Below, one piece after another: positions 1-11,655 of a DNA stretch of 64,000 nucleotides. The translations under genes and the position numbers were made by a program. The stretch is from positions 2,486,501 to 2,550,500 of the forward strand of contig CM061091.1 in assembly GCA_030770545.1 (NCBI GenBank), read 5' to 3'. Position 1 is the stretch's first letter. Each line of letters starts with the position of its first letter. Below the pieces are notes generated by a model. The model saw nothing but the letters and a program-made list of their open reading frames with translations, made no database searches and was not told where the DNA came from. Source of the stretch: Macropodus opercularis (taxonomy: Eukaryota; Chordata; Actinopteri; Anabantiformes; Osphronemidae).

Positions 1-639
1 TGCGTGGCAGCGTTAGACAGGCCACCGCTAAGGCAAGGACGCGACCACTGTGGATCCGCTGTCACCCAGACGAACGGCTGCTTGCTCTTAGAGCGACGCA
101 GGAATAGATCACGCTCCGCCACCCCAGTGGGTCACTGCTGCAGGTGTTCTGCCCACCAGCTATTTGCCTGCGCAGAGAAAAAAAGCAGACATTCACCTCT
201 AACAAACCATGTTGCGTCCCAACAAATGGAAAAGTTACTTCAGACCAAACCCTAAACCAGAGCTGCTTCACTTGATCCTGACTTCTCGTGTTTCTGTAAA
301 GTAATTTGCGACAGTCGTCATAATTAAAGGTCCAACACCGGCCACCGTCTCAAATGCTACAATTCTGTACCTGAGTAGGAAAACTGAGCCTTGTGTCGTT
401 TTCCATCTTTCATAACGTGACTCATAGATGTCAGCCAGCTGACGGTAATGTACAGGTAGAGCGCGGTTCGCCTCGCAGCCCCTTGGTTCAAGCGCCGGTT
501 TATAAACATCCCTTGACGCCTTGTATGATTAATGATGGTTAACAAAATTGAATTAAGGTTAAGAAAGACATGGCTGAGGTAGGAGGGGCGGTCAGAGGGG
601 AGGGAGGGGGCAGCACTGGGTTGAAGGTAGCAAGTGCGG

Positions 640-765
640 TAAATAACTTCTTTAGAGGAAATATACGGCAGCCCCTCCTCTGCGCCCTCTCTGCCATGCC
701 AAGTAATTACTCGCCCCGGCCTCCTGTAATAATTCCTATTACAAGCAGAACGGAAGAGTCGGTAA
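640..765. promoter_or_regulatory. Candidate non-coding regulatory patch
   Basis: A compact patch of balanced composition, free of simple repeats, with homeodomain cores close together (TAATTA near 704, TAATAATTCC near 727 and a reverse core just after). This is the texture of vertebrate developmental enhancers. Conservation cannot be tested here, so the call is an inference. Confidence 0.2.
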
Positions 766-1439
766 CTCAGCGCGCAGGACAAGGTGAAGGCAAGGCCACG
801 GAGCAGCGGATCAATATTTCATTTACTCGCCCTGCTCCGCCATCCCAGGCCTGGATCAAATTCACCAACAGAGGCAGATGGAGGGAGAGAGAAAACAGGG
901 AAAAGAGGAAGAAAAGGAAAAGAAACAAGGTCCATGGAAAACAACGACATAAGGCCTCTAATTTCCTCTGGGTTCTGGGAGGAGGAAGAAGGGAAGCACA
1001 GCCTCTAGAGATGGTGATCGTAGAGGTCAGGTGTGTGCGGGCGCGCGCATCAATGTATAGAGATGCCCCCCAAGGTCGTCAATCACTCGCAATCAGCGGA
1101 GAAATATGAAAGTGAAGACAAAAGCTGACGCTGTCACTAAAAACGCTCCATATACGACCATATCTGTCCTTGTGCTTGAAGCTAATTGCTTTTTTTTTCC
1201 AAATTTAATTGAACATTAAATTTATAAAGGTCAGAGGATCAACTCAGATAAAAGTATATTAAACCTTGAAGAAATTCCATCTAGAGCGATTTTATTTTGT
1301 TCAAAAACATTCAAACAAAATTTCTTCTCTCCACCGTTTTTATCCCTTTTATCTGCATTAGTTTGTGTCTTGTCGCTGCTTTAAAACAAATGTGAAAAGG
1401 GATTTTTTATTTATTTCACTCCCCTAAATTTGTTCCTCA

Positions 1440-1640
1440 TCAGTAGCTCTGGAGCAGCCACAATCAAATGAGTAGTTACATCATTAGCCTTAATTACACC
1501 AGCAGCTCGATGCGCTACCTGCCCGGCACCTGTTTGTTCAGCGGCTGCAGCCTTCAAATACTAGATTTTAAGACTGAATTCATCAAAGGCTGTCACAGTC
1601 TAAAGGTGTCAAGAAGTGCAGCAAAGAAATTCAGGTGGAA
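1440..1640. promoter_or_regulatory. Candidate non-coding regulatory patch
   Basis: A homeodomain-rich half (ATCATTAG and CTTAATTACA around 1,478-1,500) runs directly into a GC-richer half with a CACCTG E-box near 1,527. The patch contains no repeat, and its mixed composition differs from the AT-rich DNA on both sides. Possible enhancer; homology untested. Confidence 0.22.
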
Positions 1641-2289
1641 CAATGTATTTAACTCCGAACTTCAGAAATATCACAGGAAATATTTAATCCACTTCACTAT
1701 TAGGTGATTTACTAGATGAAAGTTTAATTACTGAGCTGCCAGGTATTTGTGTGTTTCTGTCTCTGTGCCTTAAAGAGTCAAGTGAGAAAATCTGCTGGAT
1801 ATTTGCCAAAGATAAAGAAACAAACGTGACTGTAGATGGTTTTGTCTGGTTCTAAATTTACACCTAATCTGAGAAAATAAAACCCAGTTGCACCAGTGTG
1901 ACCACAGAGATGTGCAAATATTCAGTCTGACCCACTCAGACCAAAGCGGCTCGGATCAATAAGGGAGAGCTCTCCTGACTTCCCCCGTCTTCCTTCACAA
2001 TTGCTTCAGTCCTGTCCGAACCACAAAGGTCAGATTACCTGGAGAGAAGACGGGGAGAGTGGGGCAGCTCATGCATTGAGGACAGAAGCCGGTTTGGGGG
2101 TGAAGGAGGTGGAGGAGTGAATTTAATAAATAACAAATTCCCCTCAGCTCCGCAGAGCCATGCTTTGTGTTTAATTGCACTGTATTGATTTTTCTCTCTC
2201 CTCTTCTTTTCATTCTTTGGTCGGGCATTGCTCTCATTTTGGAACAATCAGGTGGCCGAGGTGGACCTCAAAGTCGAATGTCATTTATT

Positions 2290-2301
2290 CCCCCCCCCCC
2301 C
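2290..2301 (+). repeat. Poly-C run in a pyrimidine-rich tract
   Basis: Twelve consecutive C residues followed by CT-rich sequence to about 2,350. It accounts for the proline- and serine-rich translations of this segment, which are not genes. Confidence 0.9.
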
Positions 2302-2984
2302 TCCCCCTCATCCTCCTTCCTCCCATTCTCCCGCTCTTCTCCTCCTTTCTCTGCCTAAGGTCCCAGTGACGTCTTTTGTGCTTTATGCTTTTTGTGGCTT
2401 CTTAACTGTCAAGGTCGTTTTATAATGCCTTTGAACACTTTCTAGCCATTTGTGAGGGACTTTGATGAATACAAGGGAATCCAACAAGAGATTTCGTACT
2501 GTATTCTTGATGTTTGTAAAGCTAAATGGAAAAGAGAAAACATAAAGCATTAGCTGCAGAATCTTAGGAATCCAAGAAAAGCATTCATAATGAAGCTGTG
2601 AGCTATAGAAATGTCCCGCTGCTCTTTATAAAGCATAAAACCACACACAAAACTAACCCTAACCCTCAACTTGAACCTGTCGCAGATGCAAGTCTTTTAA
2701 AACACAAGCACAAAAGGACAGTCTTCAATTAAATCTTATAGAGTACTTGAGCTCAGGTTCTCCAAGTATTTATTATCATTATAATTTCCCTTCTTTGGCA
2801 TCACCCTTCATCTTAATCAATGTGTCAGAAAGTTTACAAAATACTTTAAAGGTGACACAAAGTGCAGCAGGAGCACGCGGCACAAAATAACACAAAAACC
2901 CATCACGGCAAATCATAGAACTCAGTTGATCTAACTCGTTGTGTCAGCAGCCTTCACCTTTAAATAAGAGCATTTGGTAAATTA

Positions 2985-3290
2985 TGTGTTTTGAGCCGGT
3001 GGGGCTTCAAGTTAAATGCCATGAATAAAGCTACTGTAGCTCAACCTGTGGTCTGATCAATCAGGGAAAAAACTCACACGTGTCAACAGAGCCATCGCGT
3101 TGCCGAGCGCGGCGTCTGGGAACGGAGGTGTGTATTCTCACCTAAAAGGAAAGCAATTTGCAGGGATCGTCCCCTTTAAAAGCTGATTTGACATTTCTTG
3201 CCATTATGAGCACAATGGGCTCTATTATAGAATGAATGGCAATTAAGCGCATAGGGAAATGTCAGCTGAATTACAGCTCACGGAGGTGAA
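2985..3290. promoter_or_regulatory. Candidate enhancer with SOX-, PBX- and homeodomain-type sites
   Basis: About 300 bp of even composition with a TGATCAATCA-type site near 3,054, an ACAATGG SOX-type site at 3,212, a CTATTATAG core near 3,222 and CAATTAAG near 3,239. One of the most enhancer-like stretches in the 5' flank. All of this is motif reading; no alignment was done. Confidence 0.27.
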
Positions 3291-4038
3291 CCTGTCGACA
3301 CGCGGCCACCGTCGCCCACTTCAGTCCTCCTCCGCCGAGCCTCATCGCCCCCTCGTCTCCACGGCCGCAAACTACCGGAAAAGGTAGTTTCAGGTCTGGA
3401 ATAAACTTTTTGCTCTCGCTTAACAAGAGATGGAAAACAAACAAGACAAAGGCCACTGTCAGGCATCAGGCTGAGTGAGTGCCGGCGAAAGTTAGTTAAA
3501 TGAGGCTCAGCAGAACAACGGTGCCGGCATTAGATGCTTTCACAGACTTAGTTTTCTGCGTTTTCCGTTAACCGTGGTACTTACAGGTCTCCTTTCACAA
3601 TAACAAACTAAATAACTAAACTCACCTCACTTTAGTCAAAGCGATTTTGTTGTGGTTGTGCGTTTTGCATTTTTAAGGGCCGTTCATACGTTTCTCCCAT
3701 GACTGTGGGCACGTGTGAGCACACTTGCAGATTTGGGTTGTAGTTCTGCAGATTTTGCGTGAGTGGCCCTGGAGACGTCCCGGTGGCAGTGCAGACAGCT
3801 GGATTGTTTAAAATACCAGGGCATCTCTTCCACGAGACACATGAATGCACATCTGAAAAACCGTGAGTAACAATTTAAATGGTCAAATGGATTTCTATCT
3901 TTTGCTCACAGACAAACCTTTGAAGAAACCCACCAACCACCACTTTCATATTTCTTAATCAACAATTCTTAGTAAATTGTACATTAATTTAGACCTTCAA
4001 CTCATATCTGTTAAGAGCTGGCAGCATCACATTTGGTC

Positions 4039-4057
4039 CACACACACACACACACAC
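4039..4057 (+). repeat. (CA)n microsatellite
   Basis: About nine CA units. Confidence 0.9.
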
Positions 4058-4157
4058 TCACTGTGCCAGTGAATGCAGACAGGACCTTCATCTGTACTCT
4101 CCTTACCTCACAAACTCAGTAATCATCAATGGCAGTTTTCCAGTGCGATCCTCCCTT

Positions 4158-4254
4158 AGGTCATGCCTCTTTAATTATCCAAACAGGTCAAAGGTCACAG
4201 ACACTTATCATGTGGCAAGAGGCCAAAGGCCAGCCAGCAGGGTCACATAGGTCA
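4158..4254 (+). promoter_or_regulatory. Cluster of nuclear-receptor half-sites (DR1 and DR3 arrangement)
   Basis: AGGTCA occurs at 4,158-4,163, then a perfect direct repeat AGGTCA-A-AGGTCA at 4,185-4,197 (spacing 1), then GGGTCA-CAT-AGGTCA at 4,240-4,254 (spacing 3). DR1 is the family consensus for RXR/PPAR, HNF4 and COUP-TF dimers; DR3 is the consensus for VDR/RXR. Five half-sites on one strand in under 100 bp is more than expected by chance. Function and target gene are inferred. Confidence 0.4.
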
Positions 4255-4929
4255 AGGCAGTTGTGGGGCTCAGGGAGAACGTGGCAGCAGCTCCTGCTGC
4301 TTACTAACCAGACGTGATTATTGTCAGCCATCAGGGAATTGATCACTGGCTGCCCTGCAAAGCCTGATGGGTAATGTGCTTGGTGGGTGAAATGAAACTT
4401 TGACAAGCGAGAGGAAAAACAACAGCAGTTTTCTAGGGACCAGTAATACAGAAATAAACAAATTAGACTTGTTCCTAATAATAATTATTTGTCCACTTTA
4501 TGTAAGGGATACATATATATTCAACACGATAATAAATAAAGTACTGATGTCCTTCTCATGATAAGTCACACTGTTGAAGACTTTTTCCTGTTCTAGTCAT
4601 TCAGAGGACGCTTTAATTTCCTAATGAGCTGGAAACAATGCACAACTTTAGACGCTGAGTGGCCTGATGTCAATCACAGATGAGACTGTAGGTCTTTTTC
4701 AAAAGCTTTTGACTCATCAAAGAAGGAAAATGTGAAAGAATTCACATTCACGTTGTTAATTCTGACCCATTATTACGTTATCAAATATATCTGTATTCAC
4801 GTATACTGTGAAAACTAGTGTTGAATTTCAGTCTTTATTACAAGCCTTTAAATGATCCGTGTACTTGTCGTTGGGTGTGAAACCTTATGTGTTCGACATA
4901 AAGATGCCGTAGATGTTCATACTCATCCA

Positions 4930-5140
4930 CACGTAGCAGAGCAGTGAACAGCGTATCTTTCATTGTCTCATCTAAGCTGTCGATGGAGCTAAACAGGGCA
5001 AAATGTAAGCAGGCAATTATTAGTGTGTGTTTCTTTATTCTGCCTGCCATCAGAGAGATTATGGGAATAATCGGCTTAATGAGCTCCGAACTAAAGATGG
5101 GATCCAGATTCCCTGGGGGGGGAGGCTATTGTACAAAGGC
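4930..5140. promoter_or_regulatory. Candidate non-coding regulatory patch
   Basis: Even composition with CAATTATTAG near 5,014 and GGGAATAATCGGCTTAATG near 5,060, followed at once by an unrelated GT microsatellite. Enhancer-like texture only. Confidence 0.2.
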
Positions 5141-5231
5141 CACAGCCTACACATAGCTGCTATGTCAAACAGCCCCACTGCTCAAATACCATTTACTGCA
5201 ATAGCAATCTCTCCACAGCTCTCTTTGTTGT

Positions 5232-5233
<2 letters not shown>

Positions 5234-5275
<42 letters not shown>
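5234..5275 (+). repeat. (GT)n microsatellite, 42 bp
   Basis: Uninterrupted GT repeat. Confidence 0.95.
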
Positions 5276-5277
<2 letters not shown>

Positions 5278-7071
5278 AACGCAATCCTTAGAGGCAGAAT
5301 CTGCAGTTAACAGACAATTCCTGTGGCGTCTCAAAGGTTTTTAGTAGAGCCCACCTTTTAAAAAGATTTATAAAATATTTAGTTTGGCTTCTTTAAAATC
5401 CTGCTGAAGTTACATGTAAACAAGCTGATAATTATCACGAAATAAACCAAGCATGTGTTCTGCATTATCAATCGGGTATTTCCTGTAGGTAGCTGCTGTT
5501 TACCCTTTCTTCCTTTTGCCTAAATAACATGGTGAGAATCGCCGCTACGTCCGTGCCGGTGGGTCAGCGCTGCCCCTCGGTTGACGGAGCCCGTCAGGAG
5601 CTCAGCAGCCGCGTCTGGTCACGGAGATCTGCAGTACATTGACATTTTATCACTTCAACTTGGATTACAGTGGAGCTTTTCTTCTCTTTCATAGTGTGAC
5701 CATCTTGTGACATTTCTTCTTGTCAGGAAGTGCTGGTATCACTGTTTCTTCGCATCAGACTGAACAGCATTCAGTTAATGTACAGTAAGTTGAAGGACGA
5801 ATGCAGGCGCCTGAATTAGAGACAGAGGTTTCGACATTAACTCATCAACGCAGTCATTATCTTGTTTGTTTGGGAAATACTAAATAAACTCAATGAATGT
5901 AAATAACTGTACATGTACATGTAAAATAATTGTATCTTTTTTTTCAGGTTTGTCTTTAAAATATCTTGTTCCTGCAGCTTTCCGTCTCATCACATATTCA
6001 GAAGAAACTGTGACATATTTGGAGCAGGAGGGAGACGTTCAAAGGGGTGTGCAGAGCGAATTTCTATTTTTAACCTGATTGGGAACATATGAACCCAGCT
6101 GAGGGCTGGCTGCTCTTGTAAAGGAGGTGAGAGGCCATTATTATGAGCCATGAGGTCTTCGTGTGGGAGACCGAGGGGAGGAGAGGGGGAACTGAGGGAA
6201 CCTAACGGTGTGAGGTGTGAGAATGAAACATGCTGCACACGTCTGAGCAGCCAGAAGGATTAAATTAAAAAAGCCCTTTAATAATAACGACTACTAAACA
6301 GAAAGCAAGCAAACCAGAATGAAACGAGGCCGAGGATGTGCAGGGTGAGTGGCCTCGCAACAGCCATGCAAGGAGTCGAAGGCAGATGGACAGGAGGCCG
6401 GGCGGCAGACACGAGGTGCTGGTGGTGCCTCCCTGAAGGGTGAGCAGGAGAGTGAAGGTGGAAGCAGTTTGGCGACGGAGCGGGAGGCTGTCAGGGTATT
6501 CATGGGTCCTCAGGAGGCCACGCTTCAGAGACGGGGCCACAGACACGACATCCAGCTGACGGCAGGGACAGATGAGGAAGCCCTTTTATTTTGAAACAGC
6601 ATATCTGCCTTCCTCTGATTTGGAAACAGTCCTTCATAGCCTTACCCAGGATTCCTAGCAGCAGTTGGCCATTTTCTAAGGTTGTTGCGTGGTTTTTTTG
6701 TCAGAGATGTTTTTGGTTGTTTTTGTGTTTAGCCTTTTTGGTTAATTTCAGGATTTATGTGTCCTAGACTCAGGCTTCCTGTCTCTGGATACCGACTCTG
6801 AGAAAACAACCTGGCTCCGTTCTCCACCTGCCTCTGACCTTTTCGGTGTCACCAGCCTGGACTTCGCCAGCTATTCGTCCTCCACTCACCTTCATCATTA
6901 CTGTCCTCGCGCTCCCTCCATCTCCATTCCTGGTCTAGCATCTCCTGCTTTATTTATGCTTTTGGTTCATGTGAGTTATTAGGTTGTTATTGTCATTATA
7001 CATTATTTTATCTCATTGCTCGTCACTTCTGCTTGCTCTGAAGATAATTTTTCCTGTTATTCTTTCTTTAG

Positions 7072-7130
7072 ATTTCTACGTGCTAGATACCCCAGCGAAC
7101 ACCAAAGGATGGTTAAAAGGCCACGGCCAG
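7072..7130 (+). other. Candidate coding exon of an upstream gene (weak)
   Basis: A strong pyrimidine tract ending in CTTTAG precedes 7,072, and CAG|GTACTG follows 7,130. The 59 nt between them are open when read with two leading bases completing a codon, giving residues FYVLDTPANTKGWLKGHGQ and ending exactly on a codon boundary. That phase is compatible with the candidate exon at 8,044. I do not recognise the peptide as a family. The exon is so short that an open frame means little by itself. It could be chance, a pseudoexon or a transposon remnant. Confidence 0.18.
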
Positions 7131-8043
7131 GTACTGAAATGAGATTTGAAATTCTGTGTGAATGGAGCAGCTGCAGTGTAATTTATAAGTATTTATATGA
7201 AAATTACAAAGCGTACTTACTGACAATGAATTCTCTACATAAAGATCATTTCAAGAACACACATGTAAGTCCCAAACCTCGAATGTGATCCAGAATAGAA
7301 ACGCATACAGTGATCTACACCAAAGAACTAGTTCACTCACAATACAACAACTGAAACAACAGTGCTGTGTGGTGATGCCTTCACGAGCTACACTAACTAA
7401 TCACCTTTTTGCCACAGGCCAAAGGTCAAATGTACTGCAGTGAAGTGCACTTCAATAGTCGACTCTTTACGATTCACCGATGCGTTCGGGTGATGTCATC
7501 TGACCCTCTGACCTGCTCAGCGTTTTAGAGTCTACGCCGCTGAGGTCACCACCATCATTCTTCTGTTGCGTTATTTGCATGTCTGATTGACCTGGGGATG
7601 TCCTGGAGCTGCTCTACTTCTTCTTCTTCATACGCTAGGTCCAACCTTGGCACAACTCCAGTAGACAGAGGCCAGTCAACCTGATCACCTCCCTCAGACA
7701 GCTCTCGGTCGTGGCCTTGACACTTAAATTTTCCCAGATTTAGACATTGAGAACTGTGTGAATGTTTCCATCCAAATGCTAACGAGCAGCGTGGAATGAC
7801 TGCCGAGTAGTGACCACTTGTTTTTCTACAGTCTCAGTACAGGATGTTAGTTTGTGTTCACCCCACCACCCCCTGCCCCCCAGGCCACTGAGCTATAACT
7901 TGACAAAAGCAAGTCTGTTTCCCCTTCGTACTCCATCAGACAGAAAGATGACAGTGAGCTGTGTGTGTATGTAAGCTGATCACCTGGTATTCGGTGAGAG
8001 GAGATGTGTAGATGGGTCATCCATTCACGCCCTGACATTACAG

Positions 8044-8244
8044 ACCCAGATACCAAAGAGGAGGAAATATTGGCTCAGACTAAGTGAATGTGGTGAAATG
8101 GTTCTCTGTGTGTTTAAGTCCAAGAATCCAGTGTGTGATAAACACATCAGCCTCAAAAAATGGAATTATTTATTTCAAATGACTTTAAAATGGAGAAACT
8201 CTCAGCACTTCCTCTCGCTAGCTTCTGACTTTGACACATGGCAG
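8044..8244 (+). other. Candidate penultimate coding exon of an upstream gene
   Basis: An acceptor-like CATTACAG precedes 8,044 and a strong donor, GCAG|GTGAGA, follows 8,244. The 201 nt between read as 67 sense codons, phase 0 at both ends. The translation is rich in Lys and Trp (KYWLRLSECGEMVLCVFKSK is an internal segment) and ends DFDTWQ. It joins in phase to a short terminal exon 81 bp downstream. In human the gene directly upstream of MPPED2 in the same orientation is DCDC1, so the 3' end of a dcdc1 orthologue is the natural hypothesis. I cannot recognise the sequence as DCDC1, and a 67-codon open stretch can arise by chance. Confidence 0.25.
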
Positions 8245-8325
8245 GTGAGACGCATCCGGCTCCAATACTTGTATTTGAATATTGAGCTTGAATGTCTCAT
8301 GCTCTGATTTGTTGTTTATGTGCAG

Positions 8326-8364
8326 ATCATGGAGCAGTCACAGTGGCCATATGGTTTGCTGTGA
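8326..8364 (+). other. Candidate terminal coding exon with stop codon
   Basis: A good acceptor (pyrimidine-rich tract ending TATGTGCAG) precedes 8,326. Read in the phase set by the previous candidate exon it gives IMEQSQWPYGLL and then TGA at 8,362-8,364. The 81 bp intron is typical of the shortest teleost introns. The next ATTAAA is near 9,731 and the first canonical AATAAA is near 10,491, so any 3' UTR would be long. Support depends entirely on the pairing with 8,044-8,244. Confidence 0.22.
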
Positions 8365-9813
8365 ATGTTTGGAGACCGGCCTGGTCTTACATTGCAGATC
8401 TGTCTTAAATTGTGCCTGATATTATTGCTTCGGCCTTAATGTGGGTGAGGTCACTCAAAGACCACTGTTCGGAGACTTTAGTCCAGTTATTTTGTGTGGT
8501 GATGGTTGGCTGCTCCACACCTTCGATGTCCTCTGTGACCTGGAACCCTGAAGAGGTGACTTTTGTGTCTGGCTGGGCGGGGGGGTGGGGTGCTGAGTTA
8601 CACTGTCAGGGTCACCTCTGCAGCCCCTAGTGAGCACCCCTCACAATACGCCACCTGGAGGTAACAATGAGGCCATTGTTTGTCCAGACAATGCTGTCTG
8701 GAGGACAGGGTTAAAGGGGCGGAGGGCTGAGGAGGAGAGGAGGGCACCTGACAACACCGTATAGATGGAGGGTGGAGATGTGGGGGGTTATAGGGTGGTC
8801 ACAGTCCAACAGTCAGCAATGGCAGTGTTCACGGCTGGAGCTGAACACGCAGCGCTGATGTCGGGCAGAACCACTGACCTGCGTCAGGACTTCCCAGGCC
8901 GTGGTTTGGTAGCCAGCAGGGTTCTTTGGTACAGCAAGTAAAGGAAAAGCGGGAGGCGAACACTTTCAAACCTTTTGATGTTACCACCAGGCCTCAGTTT
9001 GGTTGAGGGTAGTTATTCCGTGGAAACATTGAGTAACGTGACTTTATGATTTTGCTCTGTCGTTGTGAAGTGTCATGGCTCAGACATACGGCAGGGACCT
9101 GGGTCTGTTCCCGTGTACTCATGGCTTTGCATTGCTATAGTGCAGTGAGTCATGCAGCCCACATGTGTATGTAGTGTTGCTGTAATCACACTTTTCACAG
9201 TCATGCAAACAGCTTCTGTGTGTCACTCACATACTCACATTCATATAACCTCACTATGCCACTACACTACACGTAGGGTTACAAAACAACTACATGTATA
9301 TCTCCATATTACTTAGAAATAGAAATAATGGCTCGTTTTTCCTCCCACTCAGTGGGCTGTTATGAAAAGCATAAACCCGGGCACGTATTAGCGGCGTGAG
9401 GGTGGGGGCTGGGAGACGACACTGCCCTAAGAGTCAAGAAGAAGTTCGGTCTTTCTTTCCTCCTCATAAAAACCTCACATTTACAGAGAGATACGCACAC
9501 ACTGGGCTGTTAATTTTTCCCTTTTCTCCGGCGAACACAAGACATTAGAGTGCTTAAAAGCTCTGTCTAATGATTGACTCAAGGCCAAAAGTGAGCGCTG
9601 TGTTCCTGAGTGGAGCTCCACCACCGCTGCATTCGTCTGTGTGGCAGTGGAAGTCGCCACAATAGCTGTTCGCTGTGTGTCCTCGTGATCTCCTGCTTTG
9701 CATTTCCTGGACACTAACGCCTACATATGCATTAAATGCAGCTTCTGAGTTTTATTAGTTAGAAAAAGTTCGAATTCCATCATGTTTCATGTGGCACAGT
9801 AAGATGAATACGG

Positions 9814-9838
9814 TCTCTCTCTCTCTCTCTCTCTCTCT
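9814..9838 (+). repeat. (CT)n microsatellite
   Basis: Uninterrupted CT repeat of about 25 bp. Confidence 0.93.
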
Positions 9839-11626
9839 GTCTTGTCCATGGTGTAAAAAAGTCTTTTGTTGTGCTCTGCAGTATAAATCATTTACAGGGC
9901 TTTGCATAAATTTGTGTAATCTCCTTCGTGGGGGCTGGGCAGCCTGTTCGAGTCACTGGAAACCAGGAAAGACGAGTTCATGTTGCGTGTGCCAAGCGTA
10001 CATGCTGTGTGGAAACAGGAACCTGAACATGGCCACTTACAGTATCACATGCTCCACACAGCATGTGGGACAAAACTGAAAATGCCATTCAACCTAGTCA
10101 AACGCAGGCTTCCTGCCAAAATATCCACTGCACAAAACACACCATGTAGTTTTCAGTGAGCAGTGTGTGAAGCCTACATCGCAAAAAATGTCCAGTCTGT
10201 TCTTATTTACAGGAAACATCTCTGCACCAAAACACGTGCAAACCTAAAGGTGTCACCATTAAAACTGAACTGGACATGAATTATAGAACACGCAGCTTCC
10301 AGCAACATGAGGACGCTTCAGTACTTTTGTGGTAGACGCGGACAGATTCATAGTAACAAGCGCAAAGCACTGGTTAATTCAAATCTGAACCAGAGTAATT
10401 CACTCTTGTATGTTGACGCATGAATCATTTAGGCATATGCACAAAACCTGCTTGTTCAGATGGGAGAAAAAGATGGTGGCCCGGCTTCAAATAAATTCTT
10501 CTTTAATGTTATAGGTGGATGCAGTCATTAATGTTTTTTTTTCCTAATGAGATGTTCTTTTTTGATTCTACCCTCATTTATCTCACACCATCAATTTCAA
10601 TTGGCTCTGCGATACACAGATTCTTACTCCCTCCCTCAGTGCGCAGACGCTGCACTGTAGTAAATCACTGCGAGGCGGAGCGCAGGTGAGAAAGCTTGGT
10701 GACAGAATACAAAGCAGCAGGGAGTTGTGCACACCTCCACCAGACCTCCATCACATCACACGGAGGCTCTCTGGAAGTAGACATGGAACGTCTCAACCAA
10801 ATCCTGAACATCAACCAGGAGTCAGAAACTAGGTCCAGCATAGTCCCTTCCCATCATGTCGCTGTGTCAGATGCTGCTTTAAAACGTGTTTTCTGATACC
10901 ACACAGCCTCTGTGCCCAGGCAACACGCACCTTGTTGCCCAGTTACTCTGAACAGAGGTTTACCAGGCTGACACTGATCAGTTTCATCCTGCTCTCTCTG
11001 GCCACTCATACTATTTTTAGCCAGTTTAAATTCCCGGTGTGCTGTACTGAAGTTGTTCTCATTCACACAGTGAATTGTTTCTTTATGTACAGCTGAGCGA
11101 GTCGTTGACAGGTTGCTCAACTTTACTTGTCATCATTTTGCAGAAGACACTTTTATCCTGCAGGCAATTTATATTTTACGCAGGTTTGAGAAAACCAACC
11201 TTTTCACGTGTCATTGAGCTTGTTTTCATTTGCTTGTGCTTTATACATTTACATACCGTGTTTACTCATTGGCTTCAGGGGTCTCAGGACATCGTACAGC
11301 AAGATGGAGGATCTGCGACCACAGGAAGTGGATTCAGAAAATTGGCAGACAGTGAAATCAGTCACACAGGAACAATCAAATGGATTTTGAAGCAGTTGTG
11401 AGGTAAAATGAGAACCACAGCATGGTACCACATCTCCTGGATTTTCAATCAGACTTGCTTCCTATCTCACCTGTTCAAGCATAATTACACAGCAAAGTCT
11501 ACTTCCATTTCTCTCCCACACACGCACAAATCACTTGCCAGGATCGTTTTGCACGTTCTCGGTAGGAAACCCCATCAACTTTCACAGCAGGGAACGGAGC
11601 AATGAAATGCATCTCTGACTGTCCCG

Positions 11627-11655
11627 ACACACGCACACACACACACAAACACACA
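11627..11655 (+). repeat. (CA)n-rich imperfect microsatellite
   Basis: CA units interrupted by CG and AA. Confidence 0.85.

Larger units (their letters stand above)
1..5940. other. 5' flanking intergenic DNA, distal part
   Basis: No open frame here has recognisable protein similarity together with credible splice structure. The stretch is ordinary AT-leaning vertebrate DNA with a purine-rich tract near 870-1,010, a C run at 2,290-2,301, CA/GT microsatellites, and several compact mixed-composition patches that are listed separately as possible enhancers. A CpG-rich patch at 5,523-5,640 stands out from its surroundings, but I could not resolve it into an exon. Confidence 0.6.

Noticed and set aside
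570..1109. 179-codon + strand open frame
   Set aside because: It lies over a purine-rich low-complexity tract that lacks stops by composition. There is no domain, signal or splice context.
2653..2666. Telomere-like CTAACCCTAACCCT
   Set aside because: Only about two units; too short to call an interstitial telomeric repeat.
5949..6078. Open frame after a very strong acceptor-like T tract
   Set aside because: Two frames are open after the acceptor, but both hit stops (about 6,076 and 6,092) before the nearest good donor at 6,126, and no family is recognised.
6250..6990. GC-richer stretch with long open frames, suspected retroelement or gene fragment
   Set aside because: No terminal repeats, protease/reverse transcriptase motifs or consistent splice phases could be found. 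It remains unassigned.
9930..9960. GTTCGAGTC resembling a tRNA T-loop
   Set aside because: No acceptor stem, anticodon arm or internal A-box partner could be formed around it.
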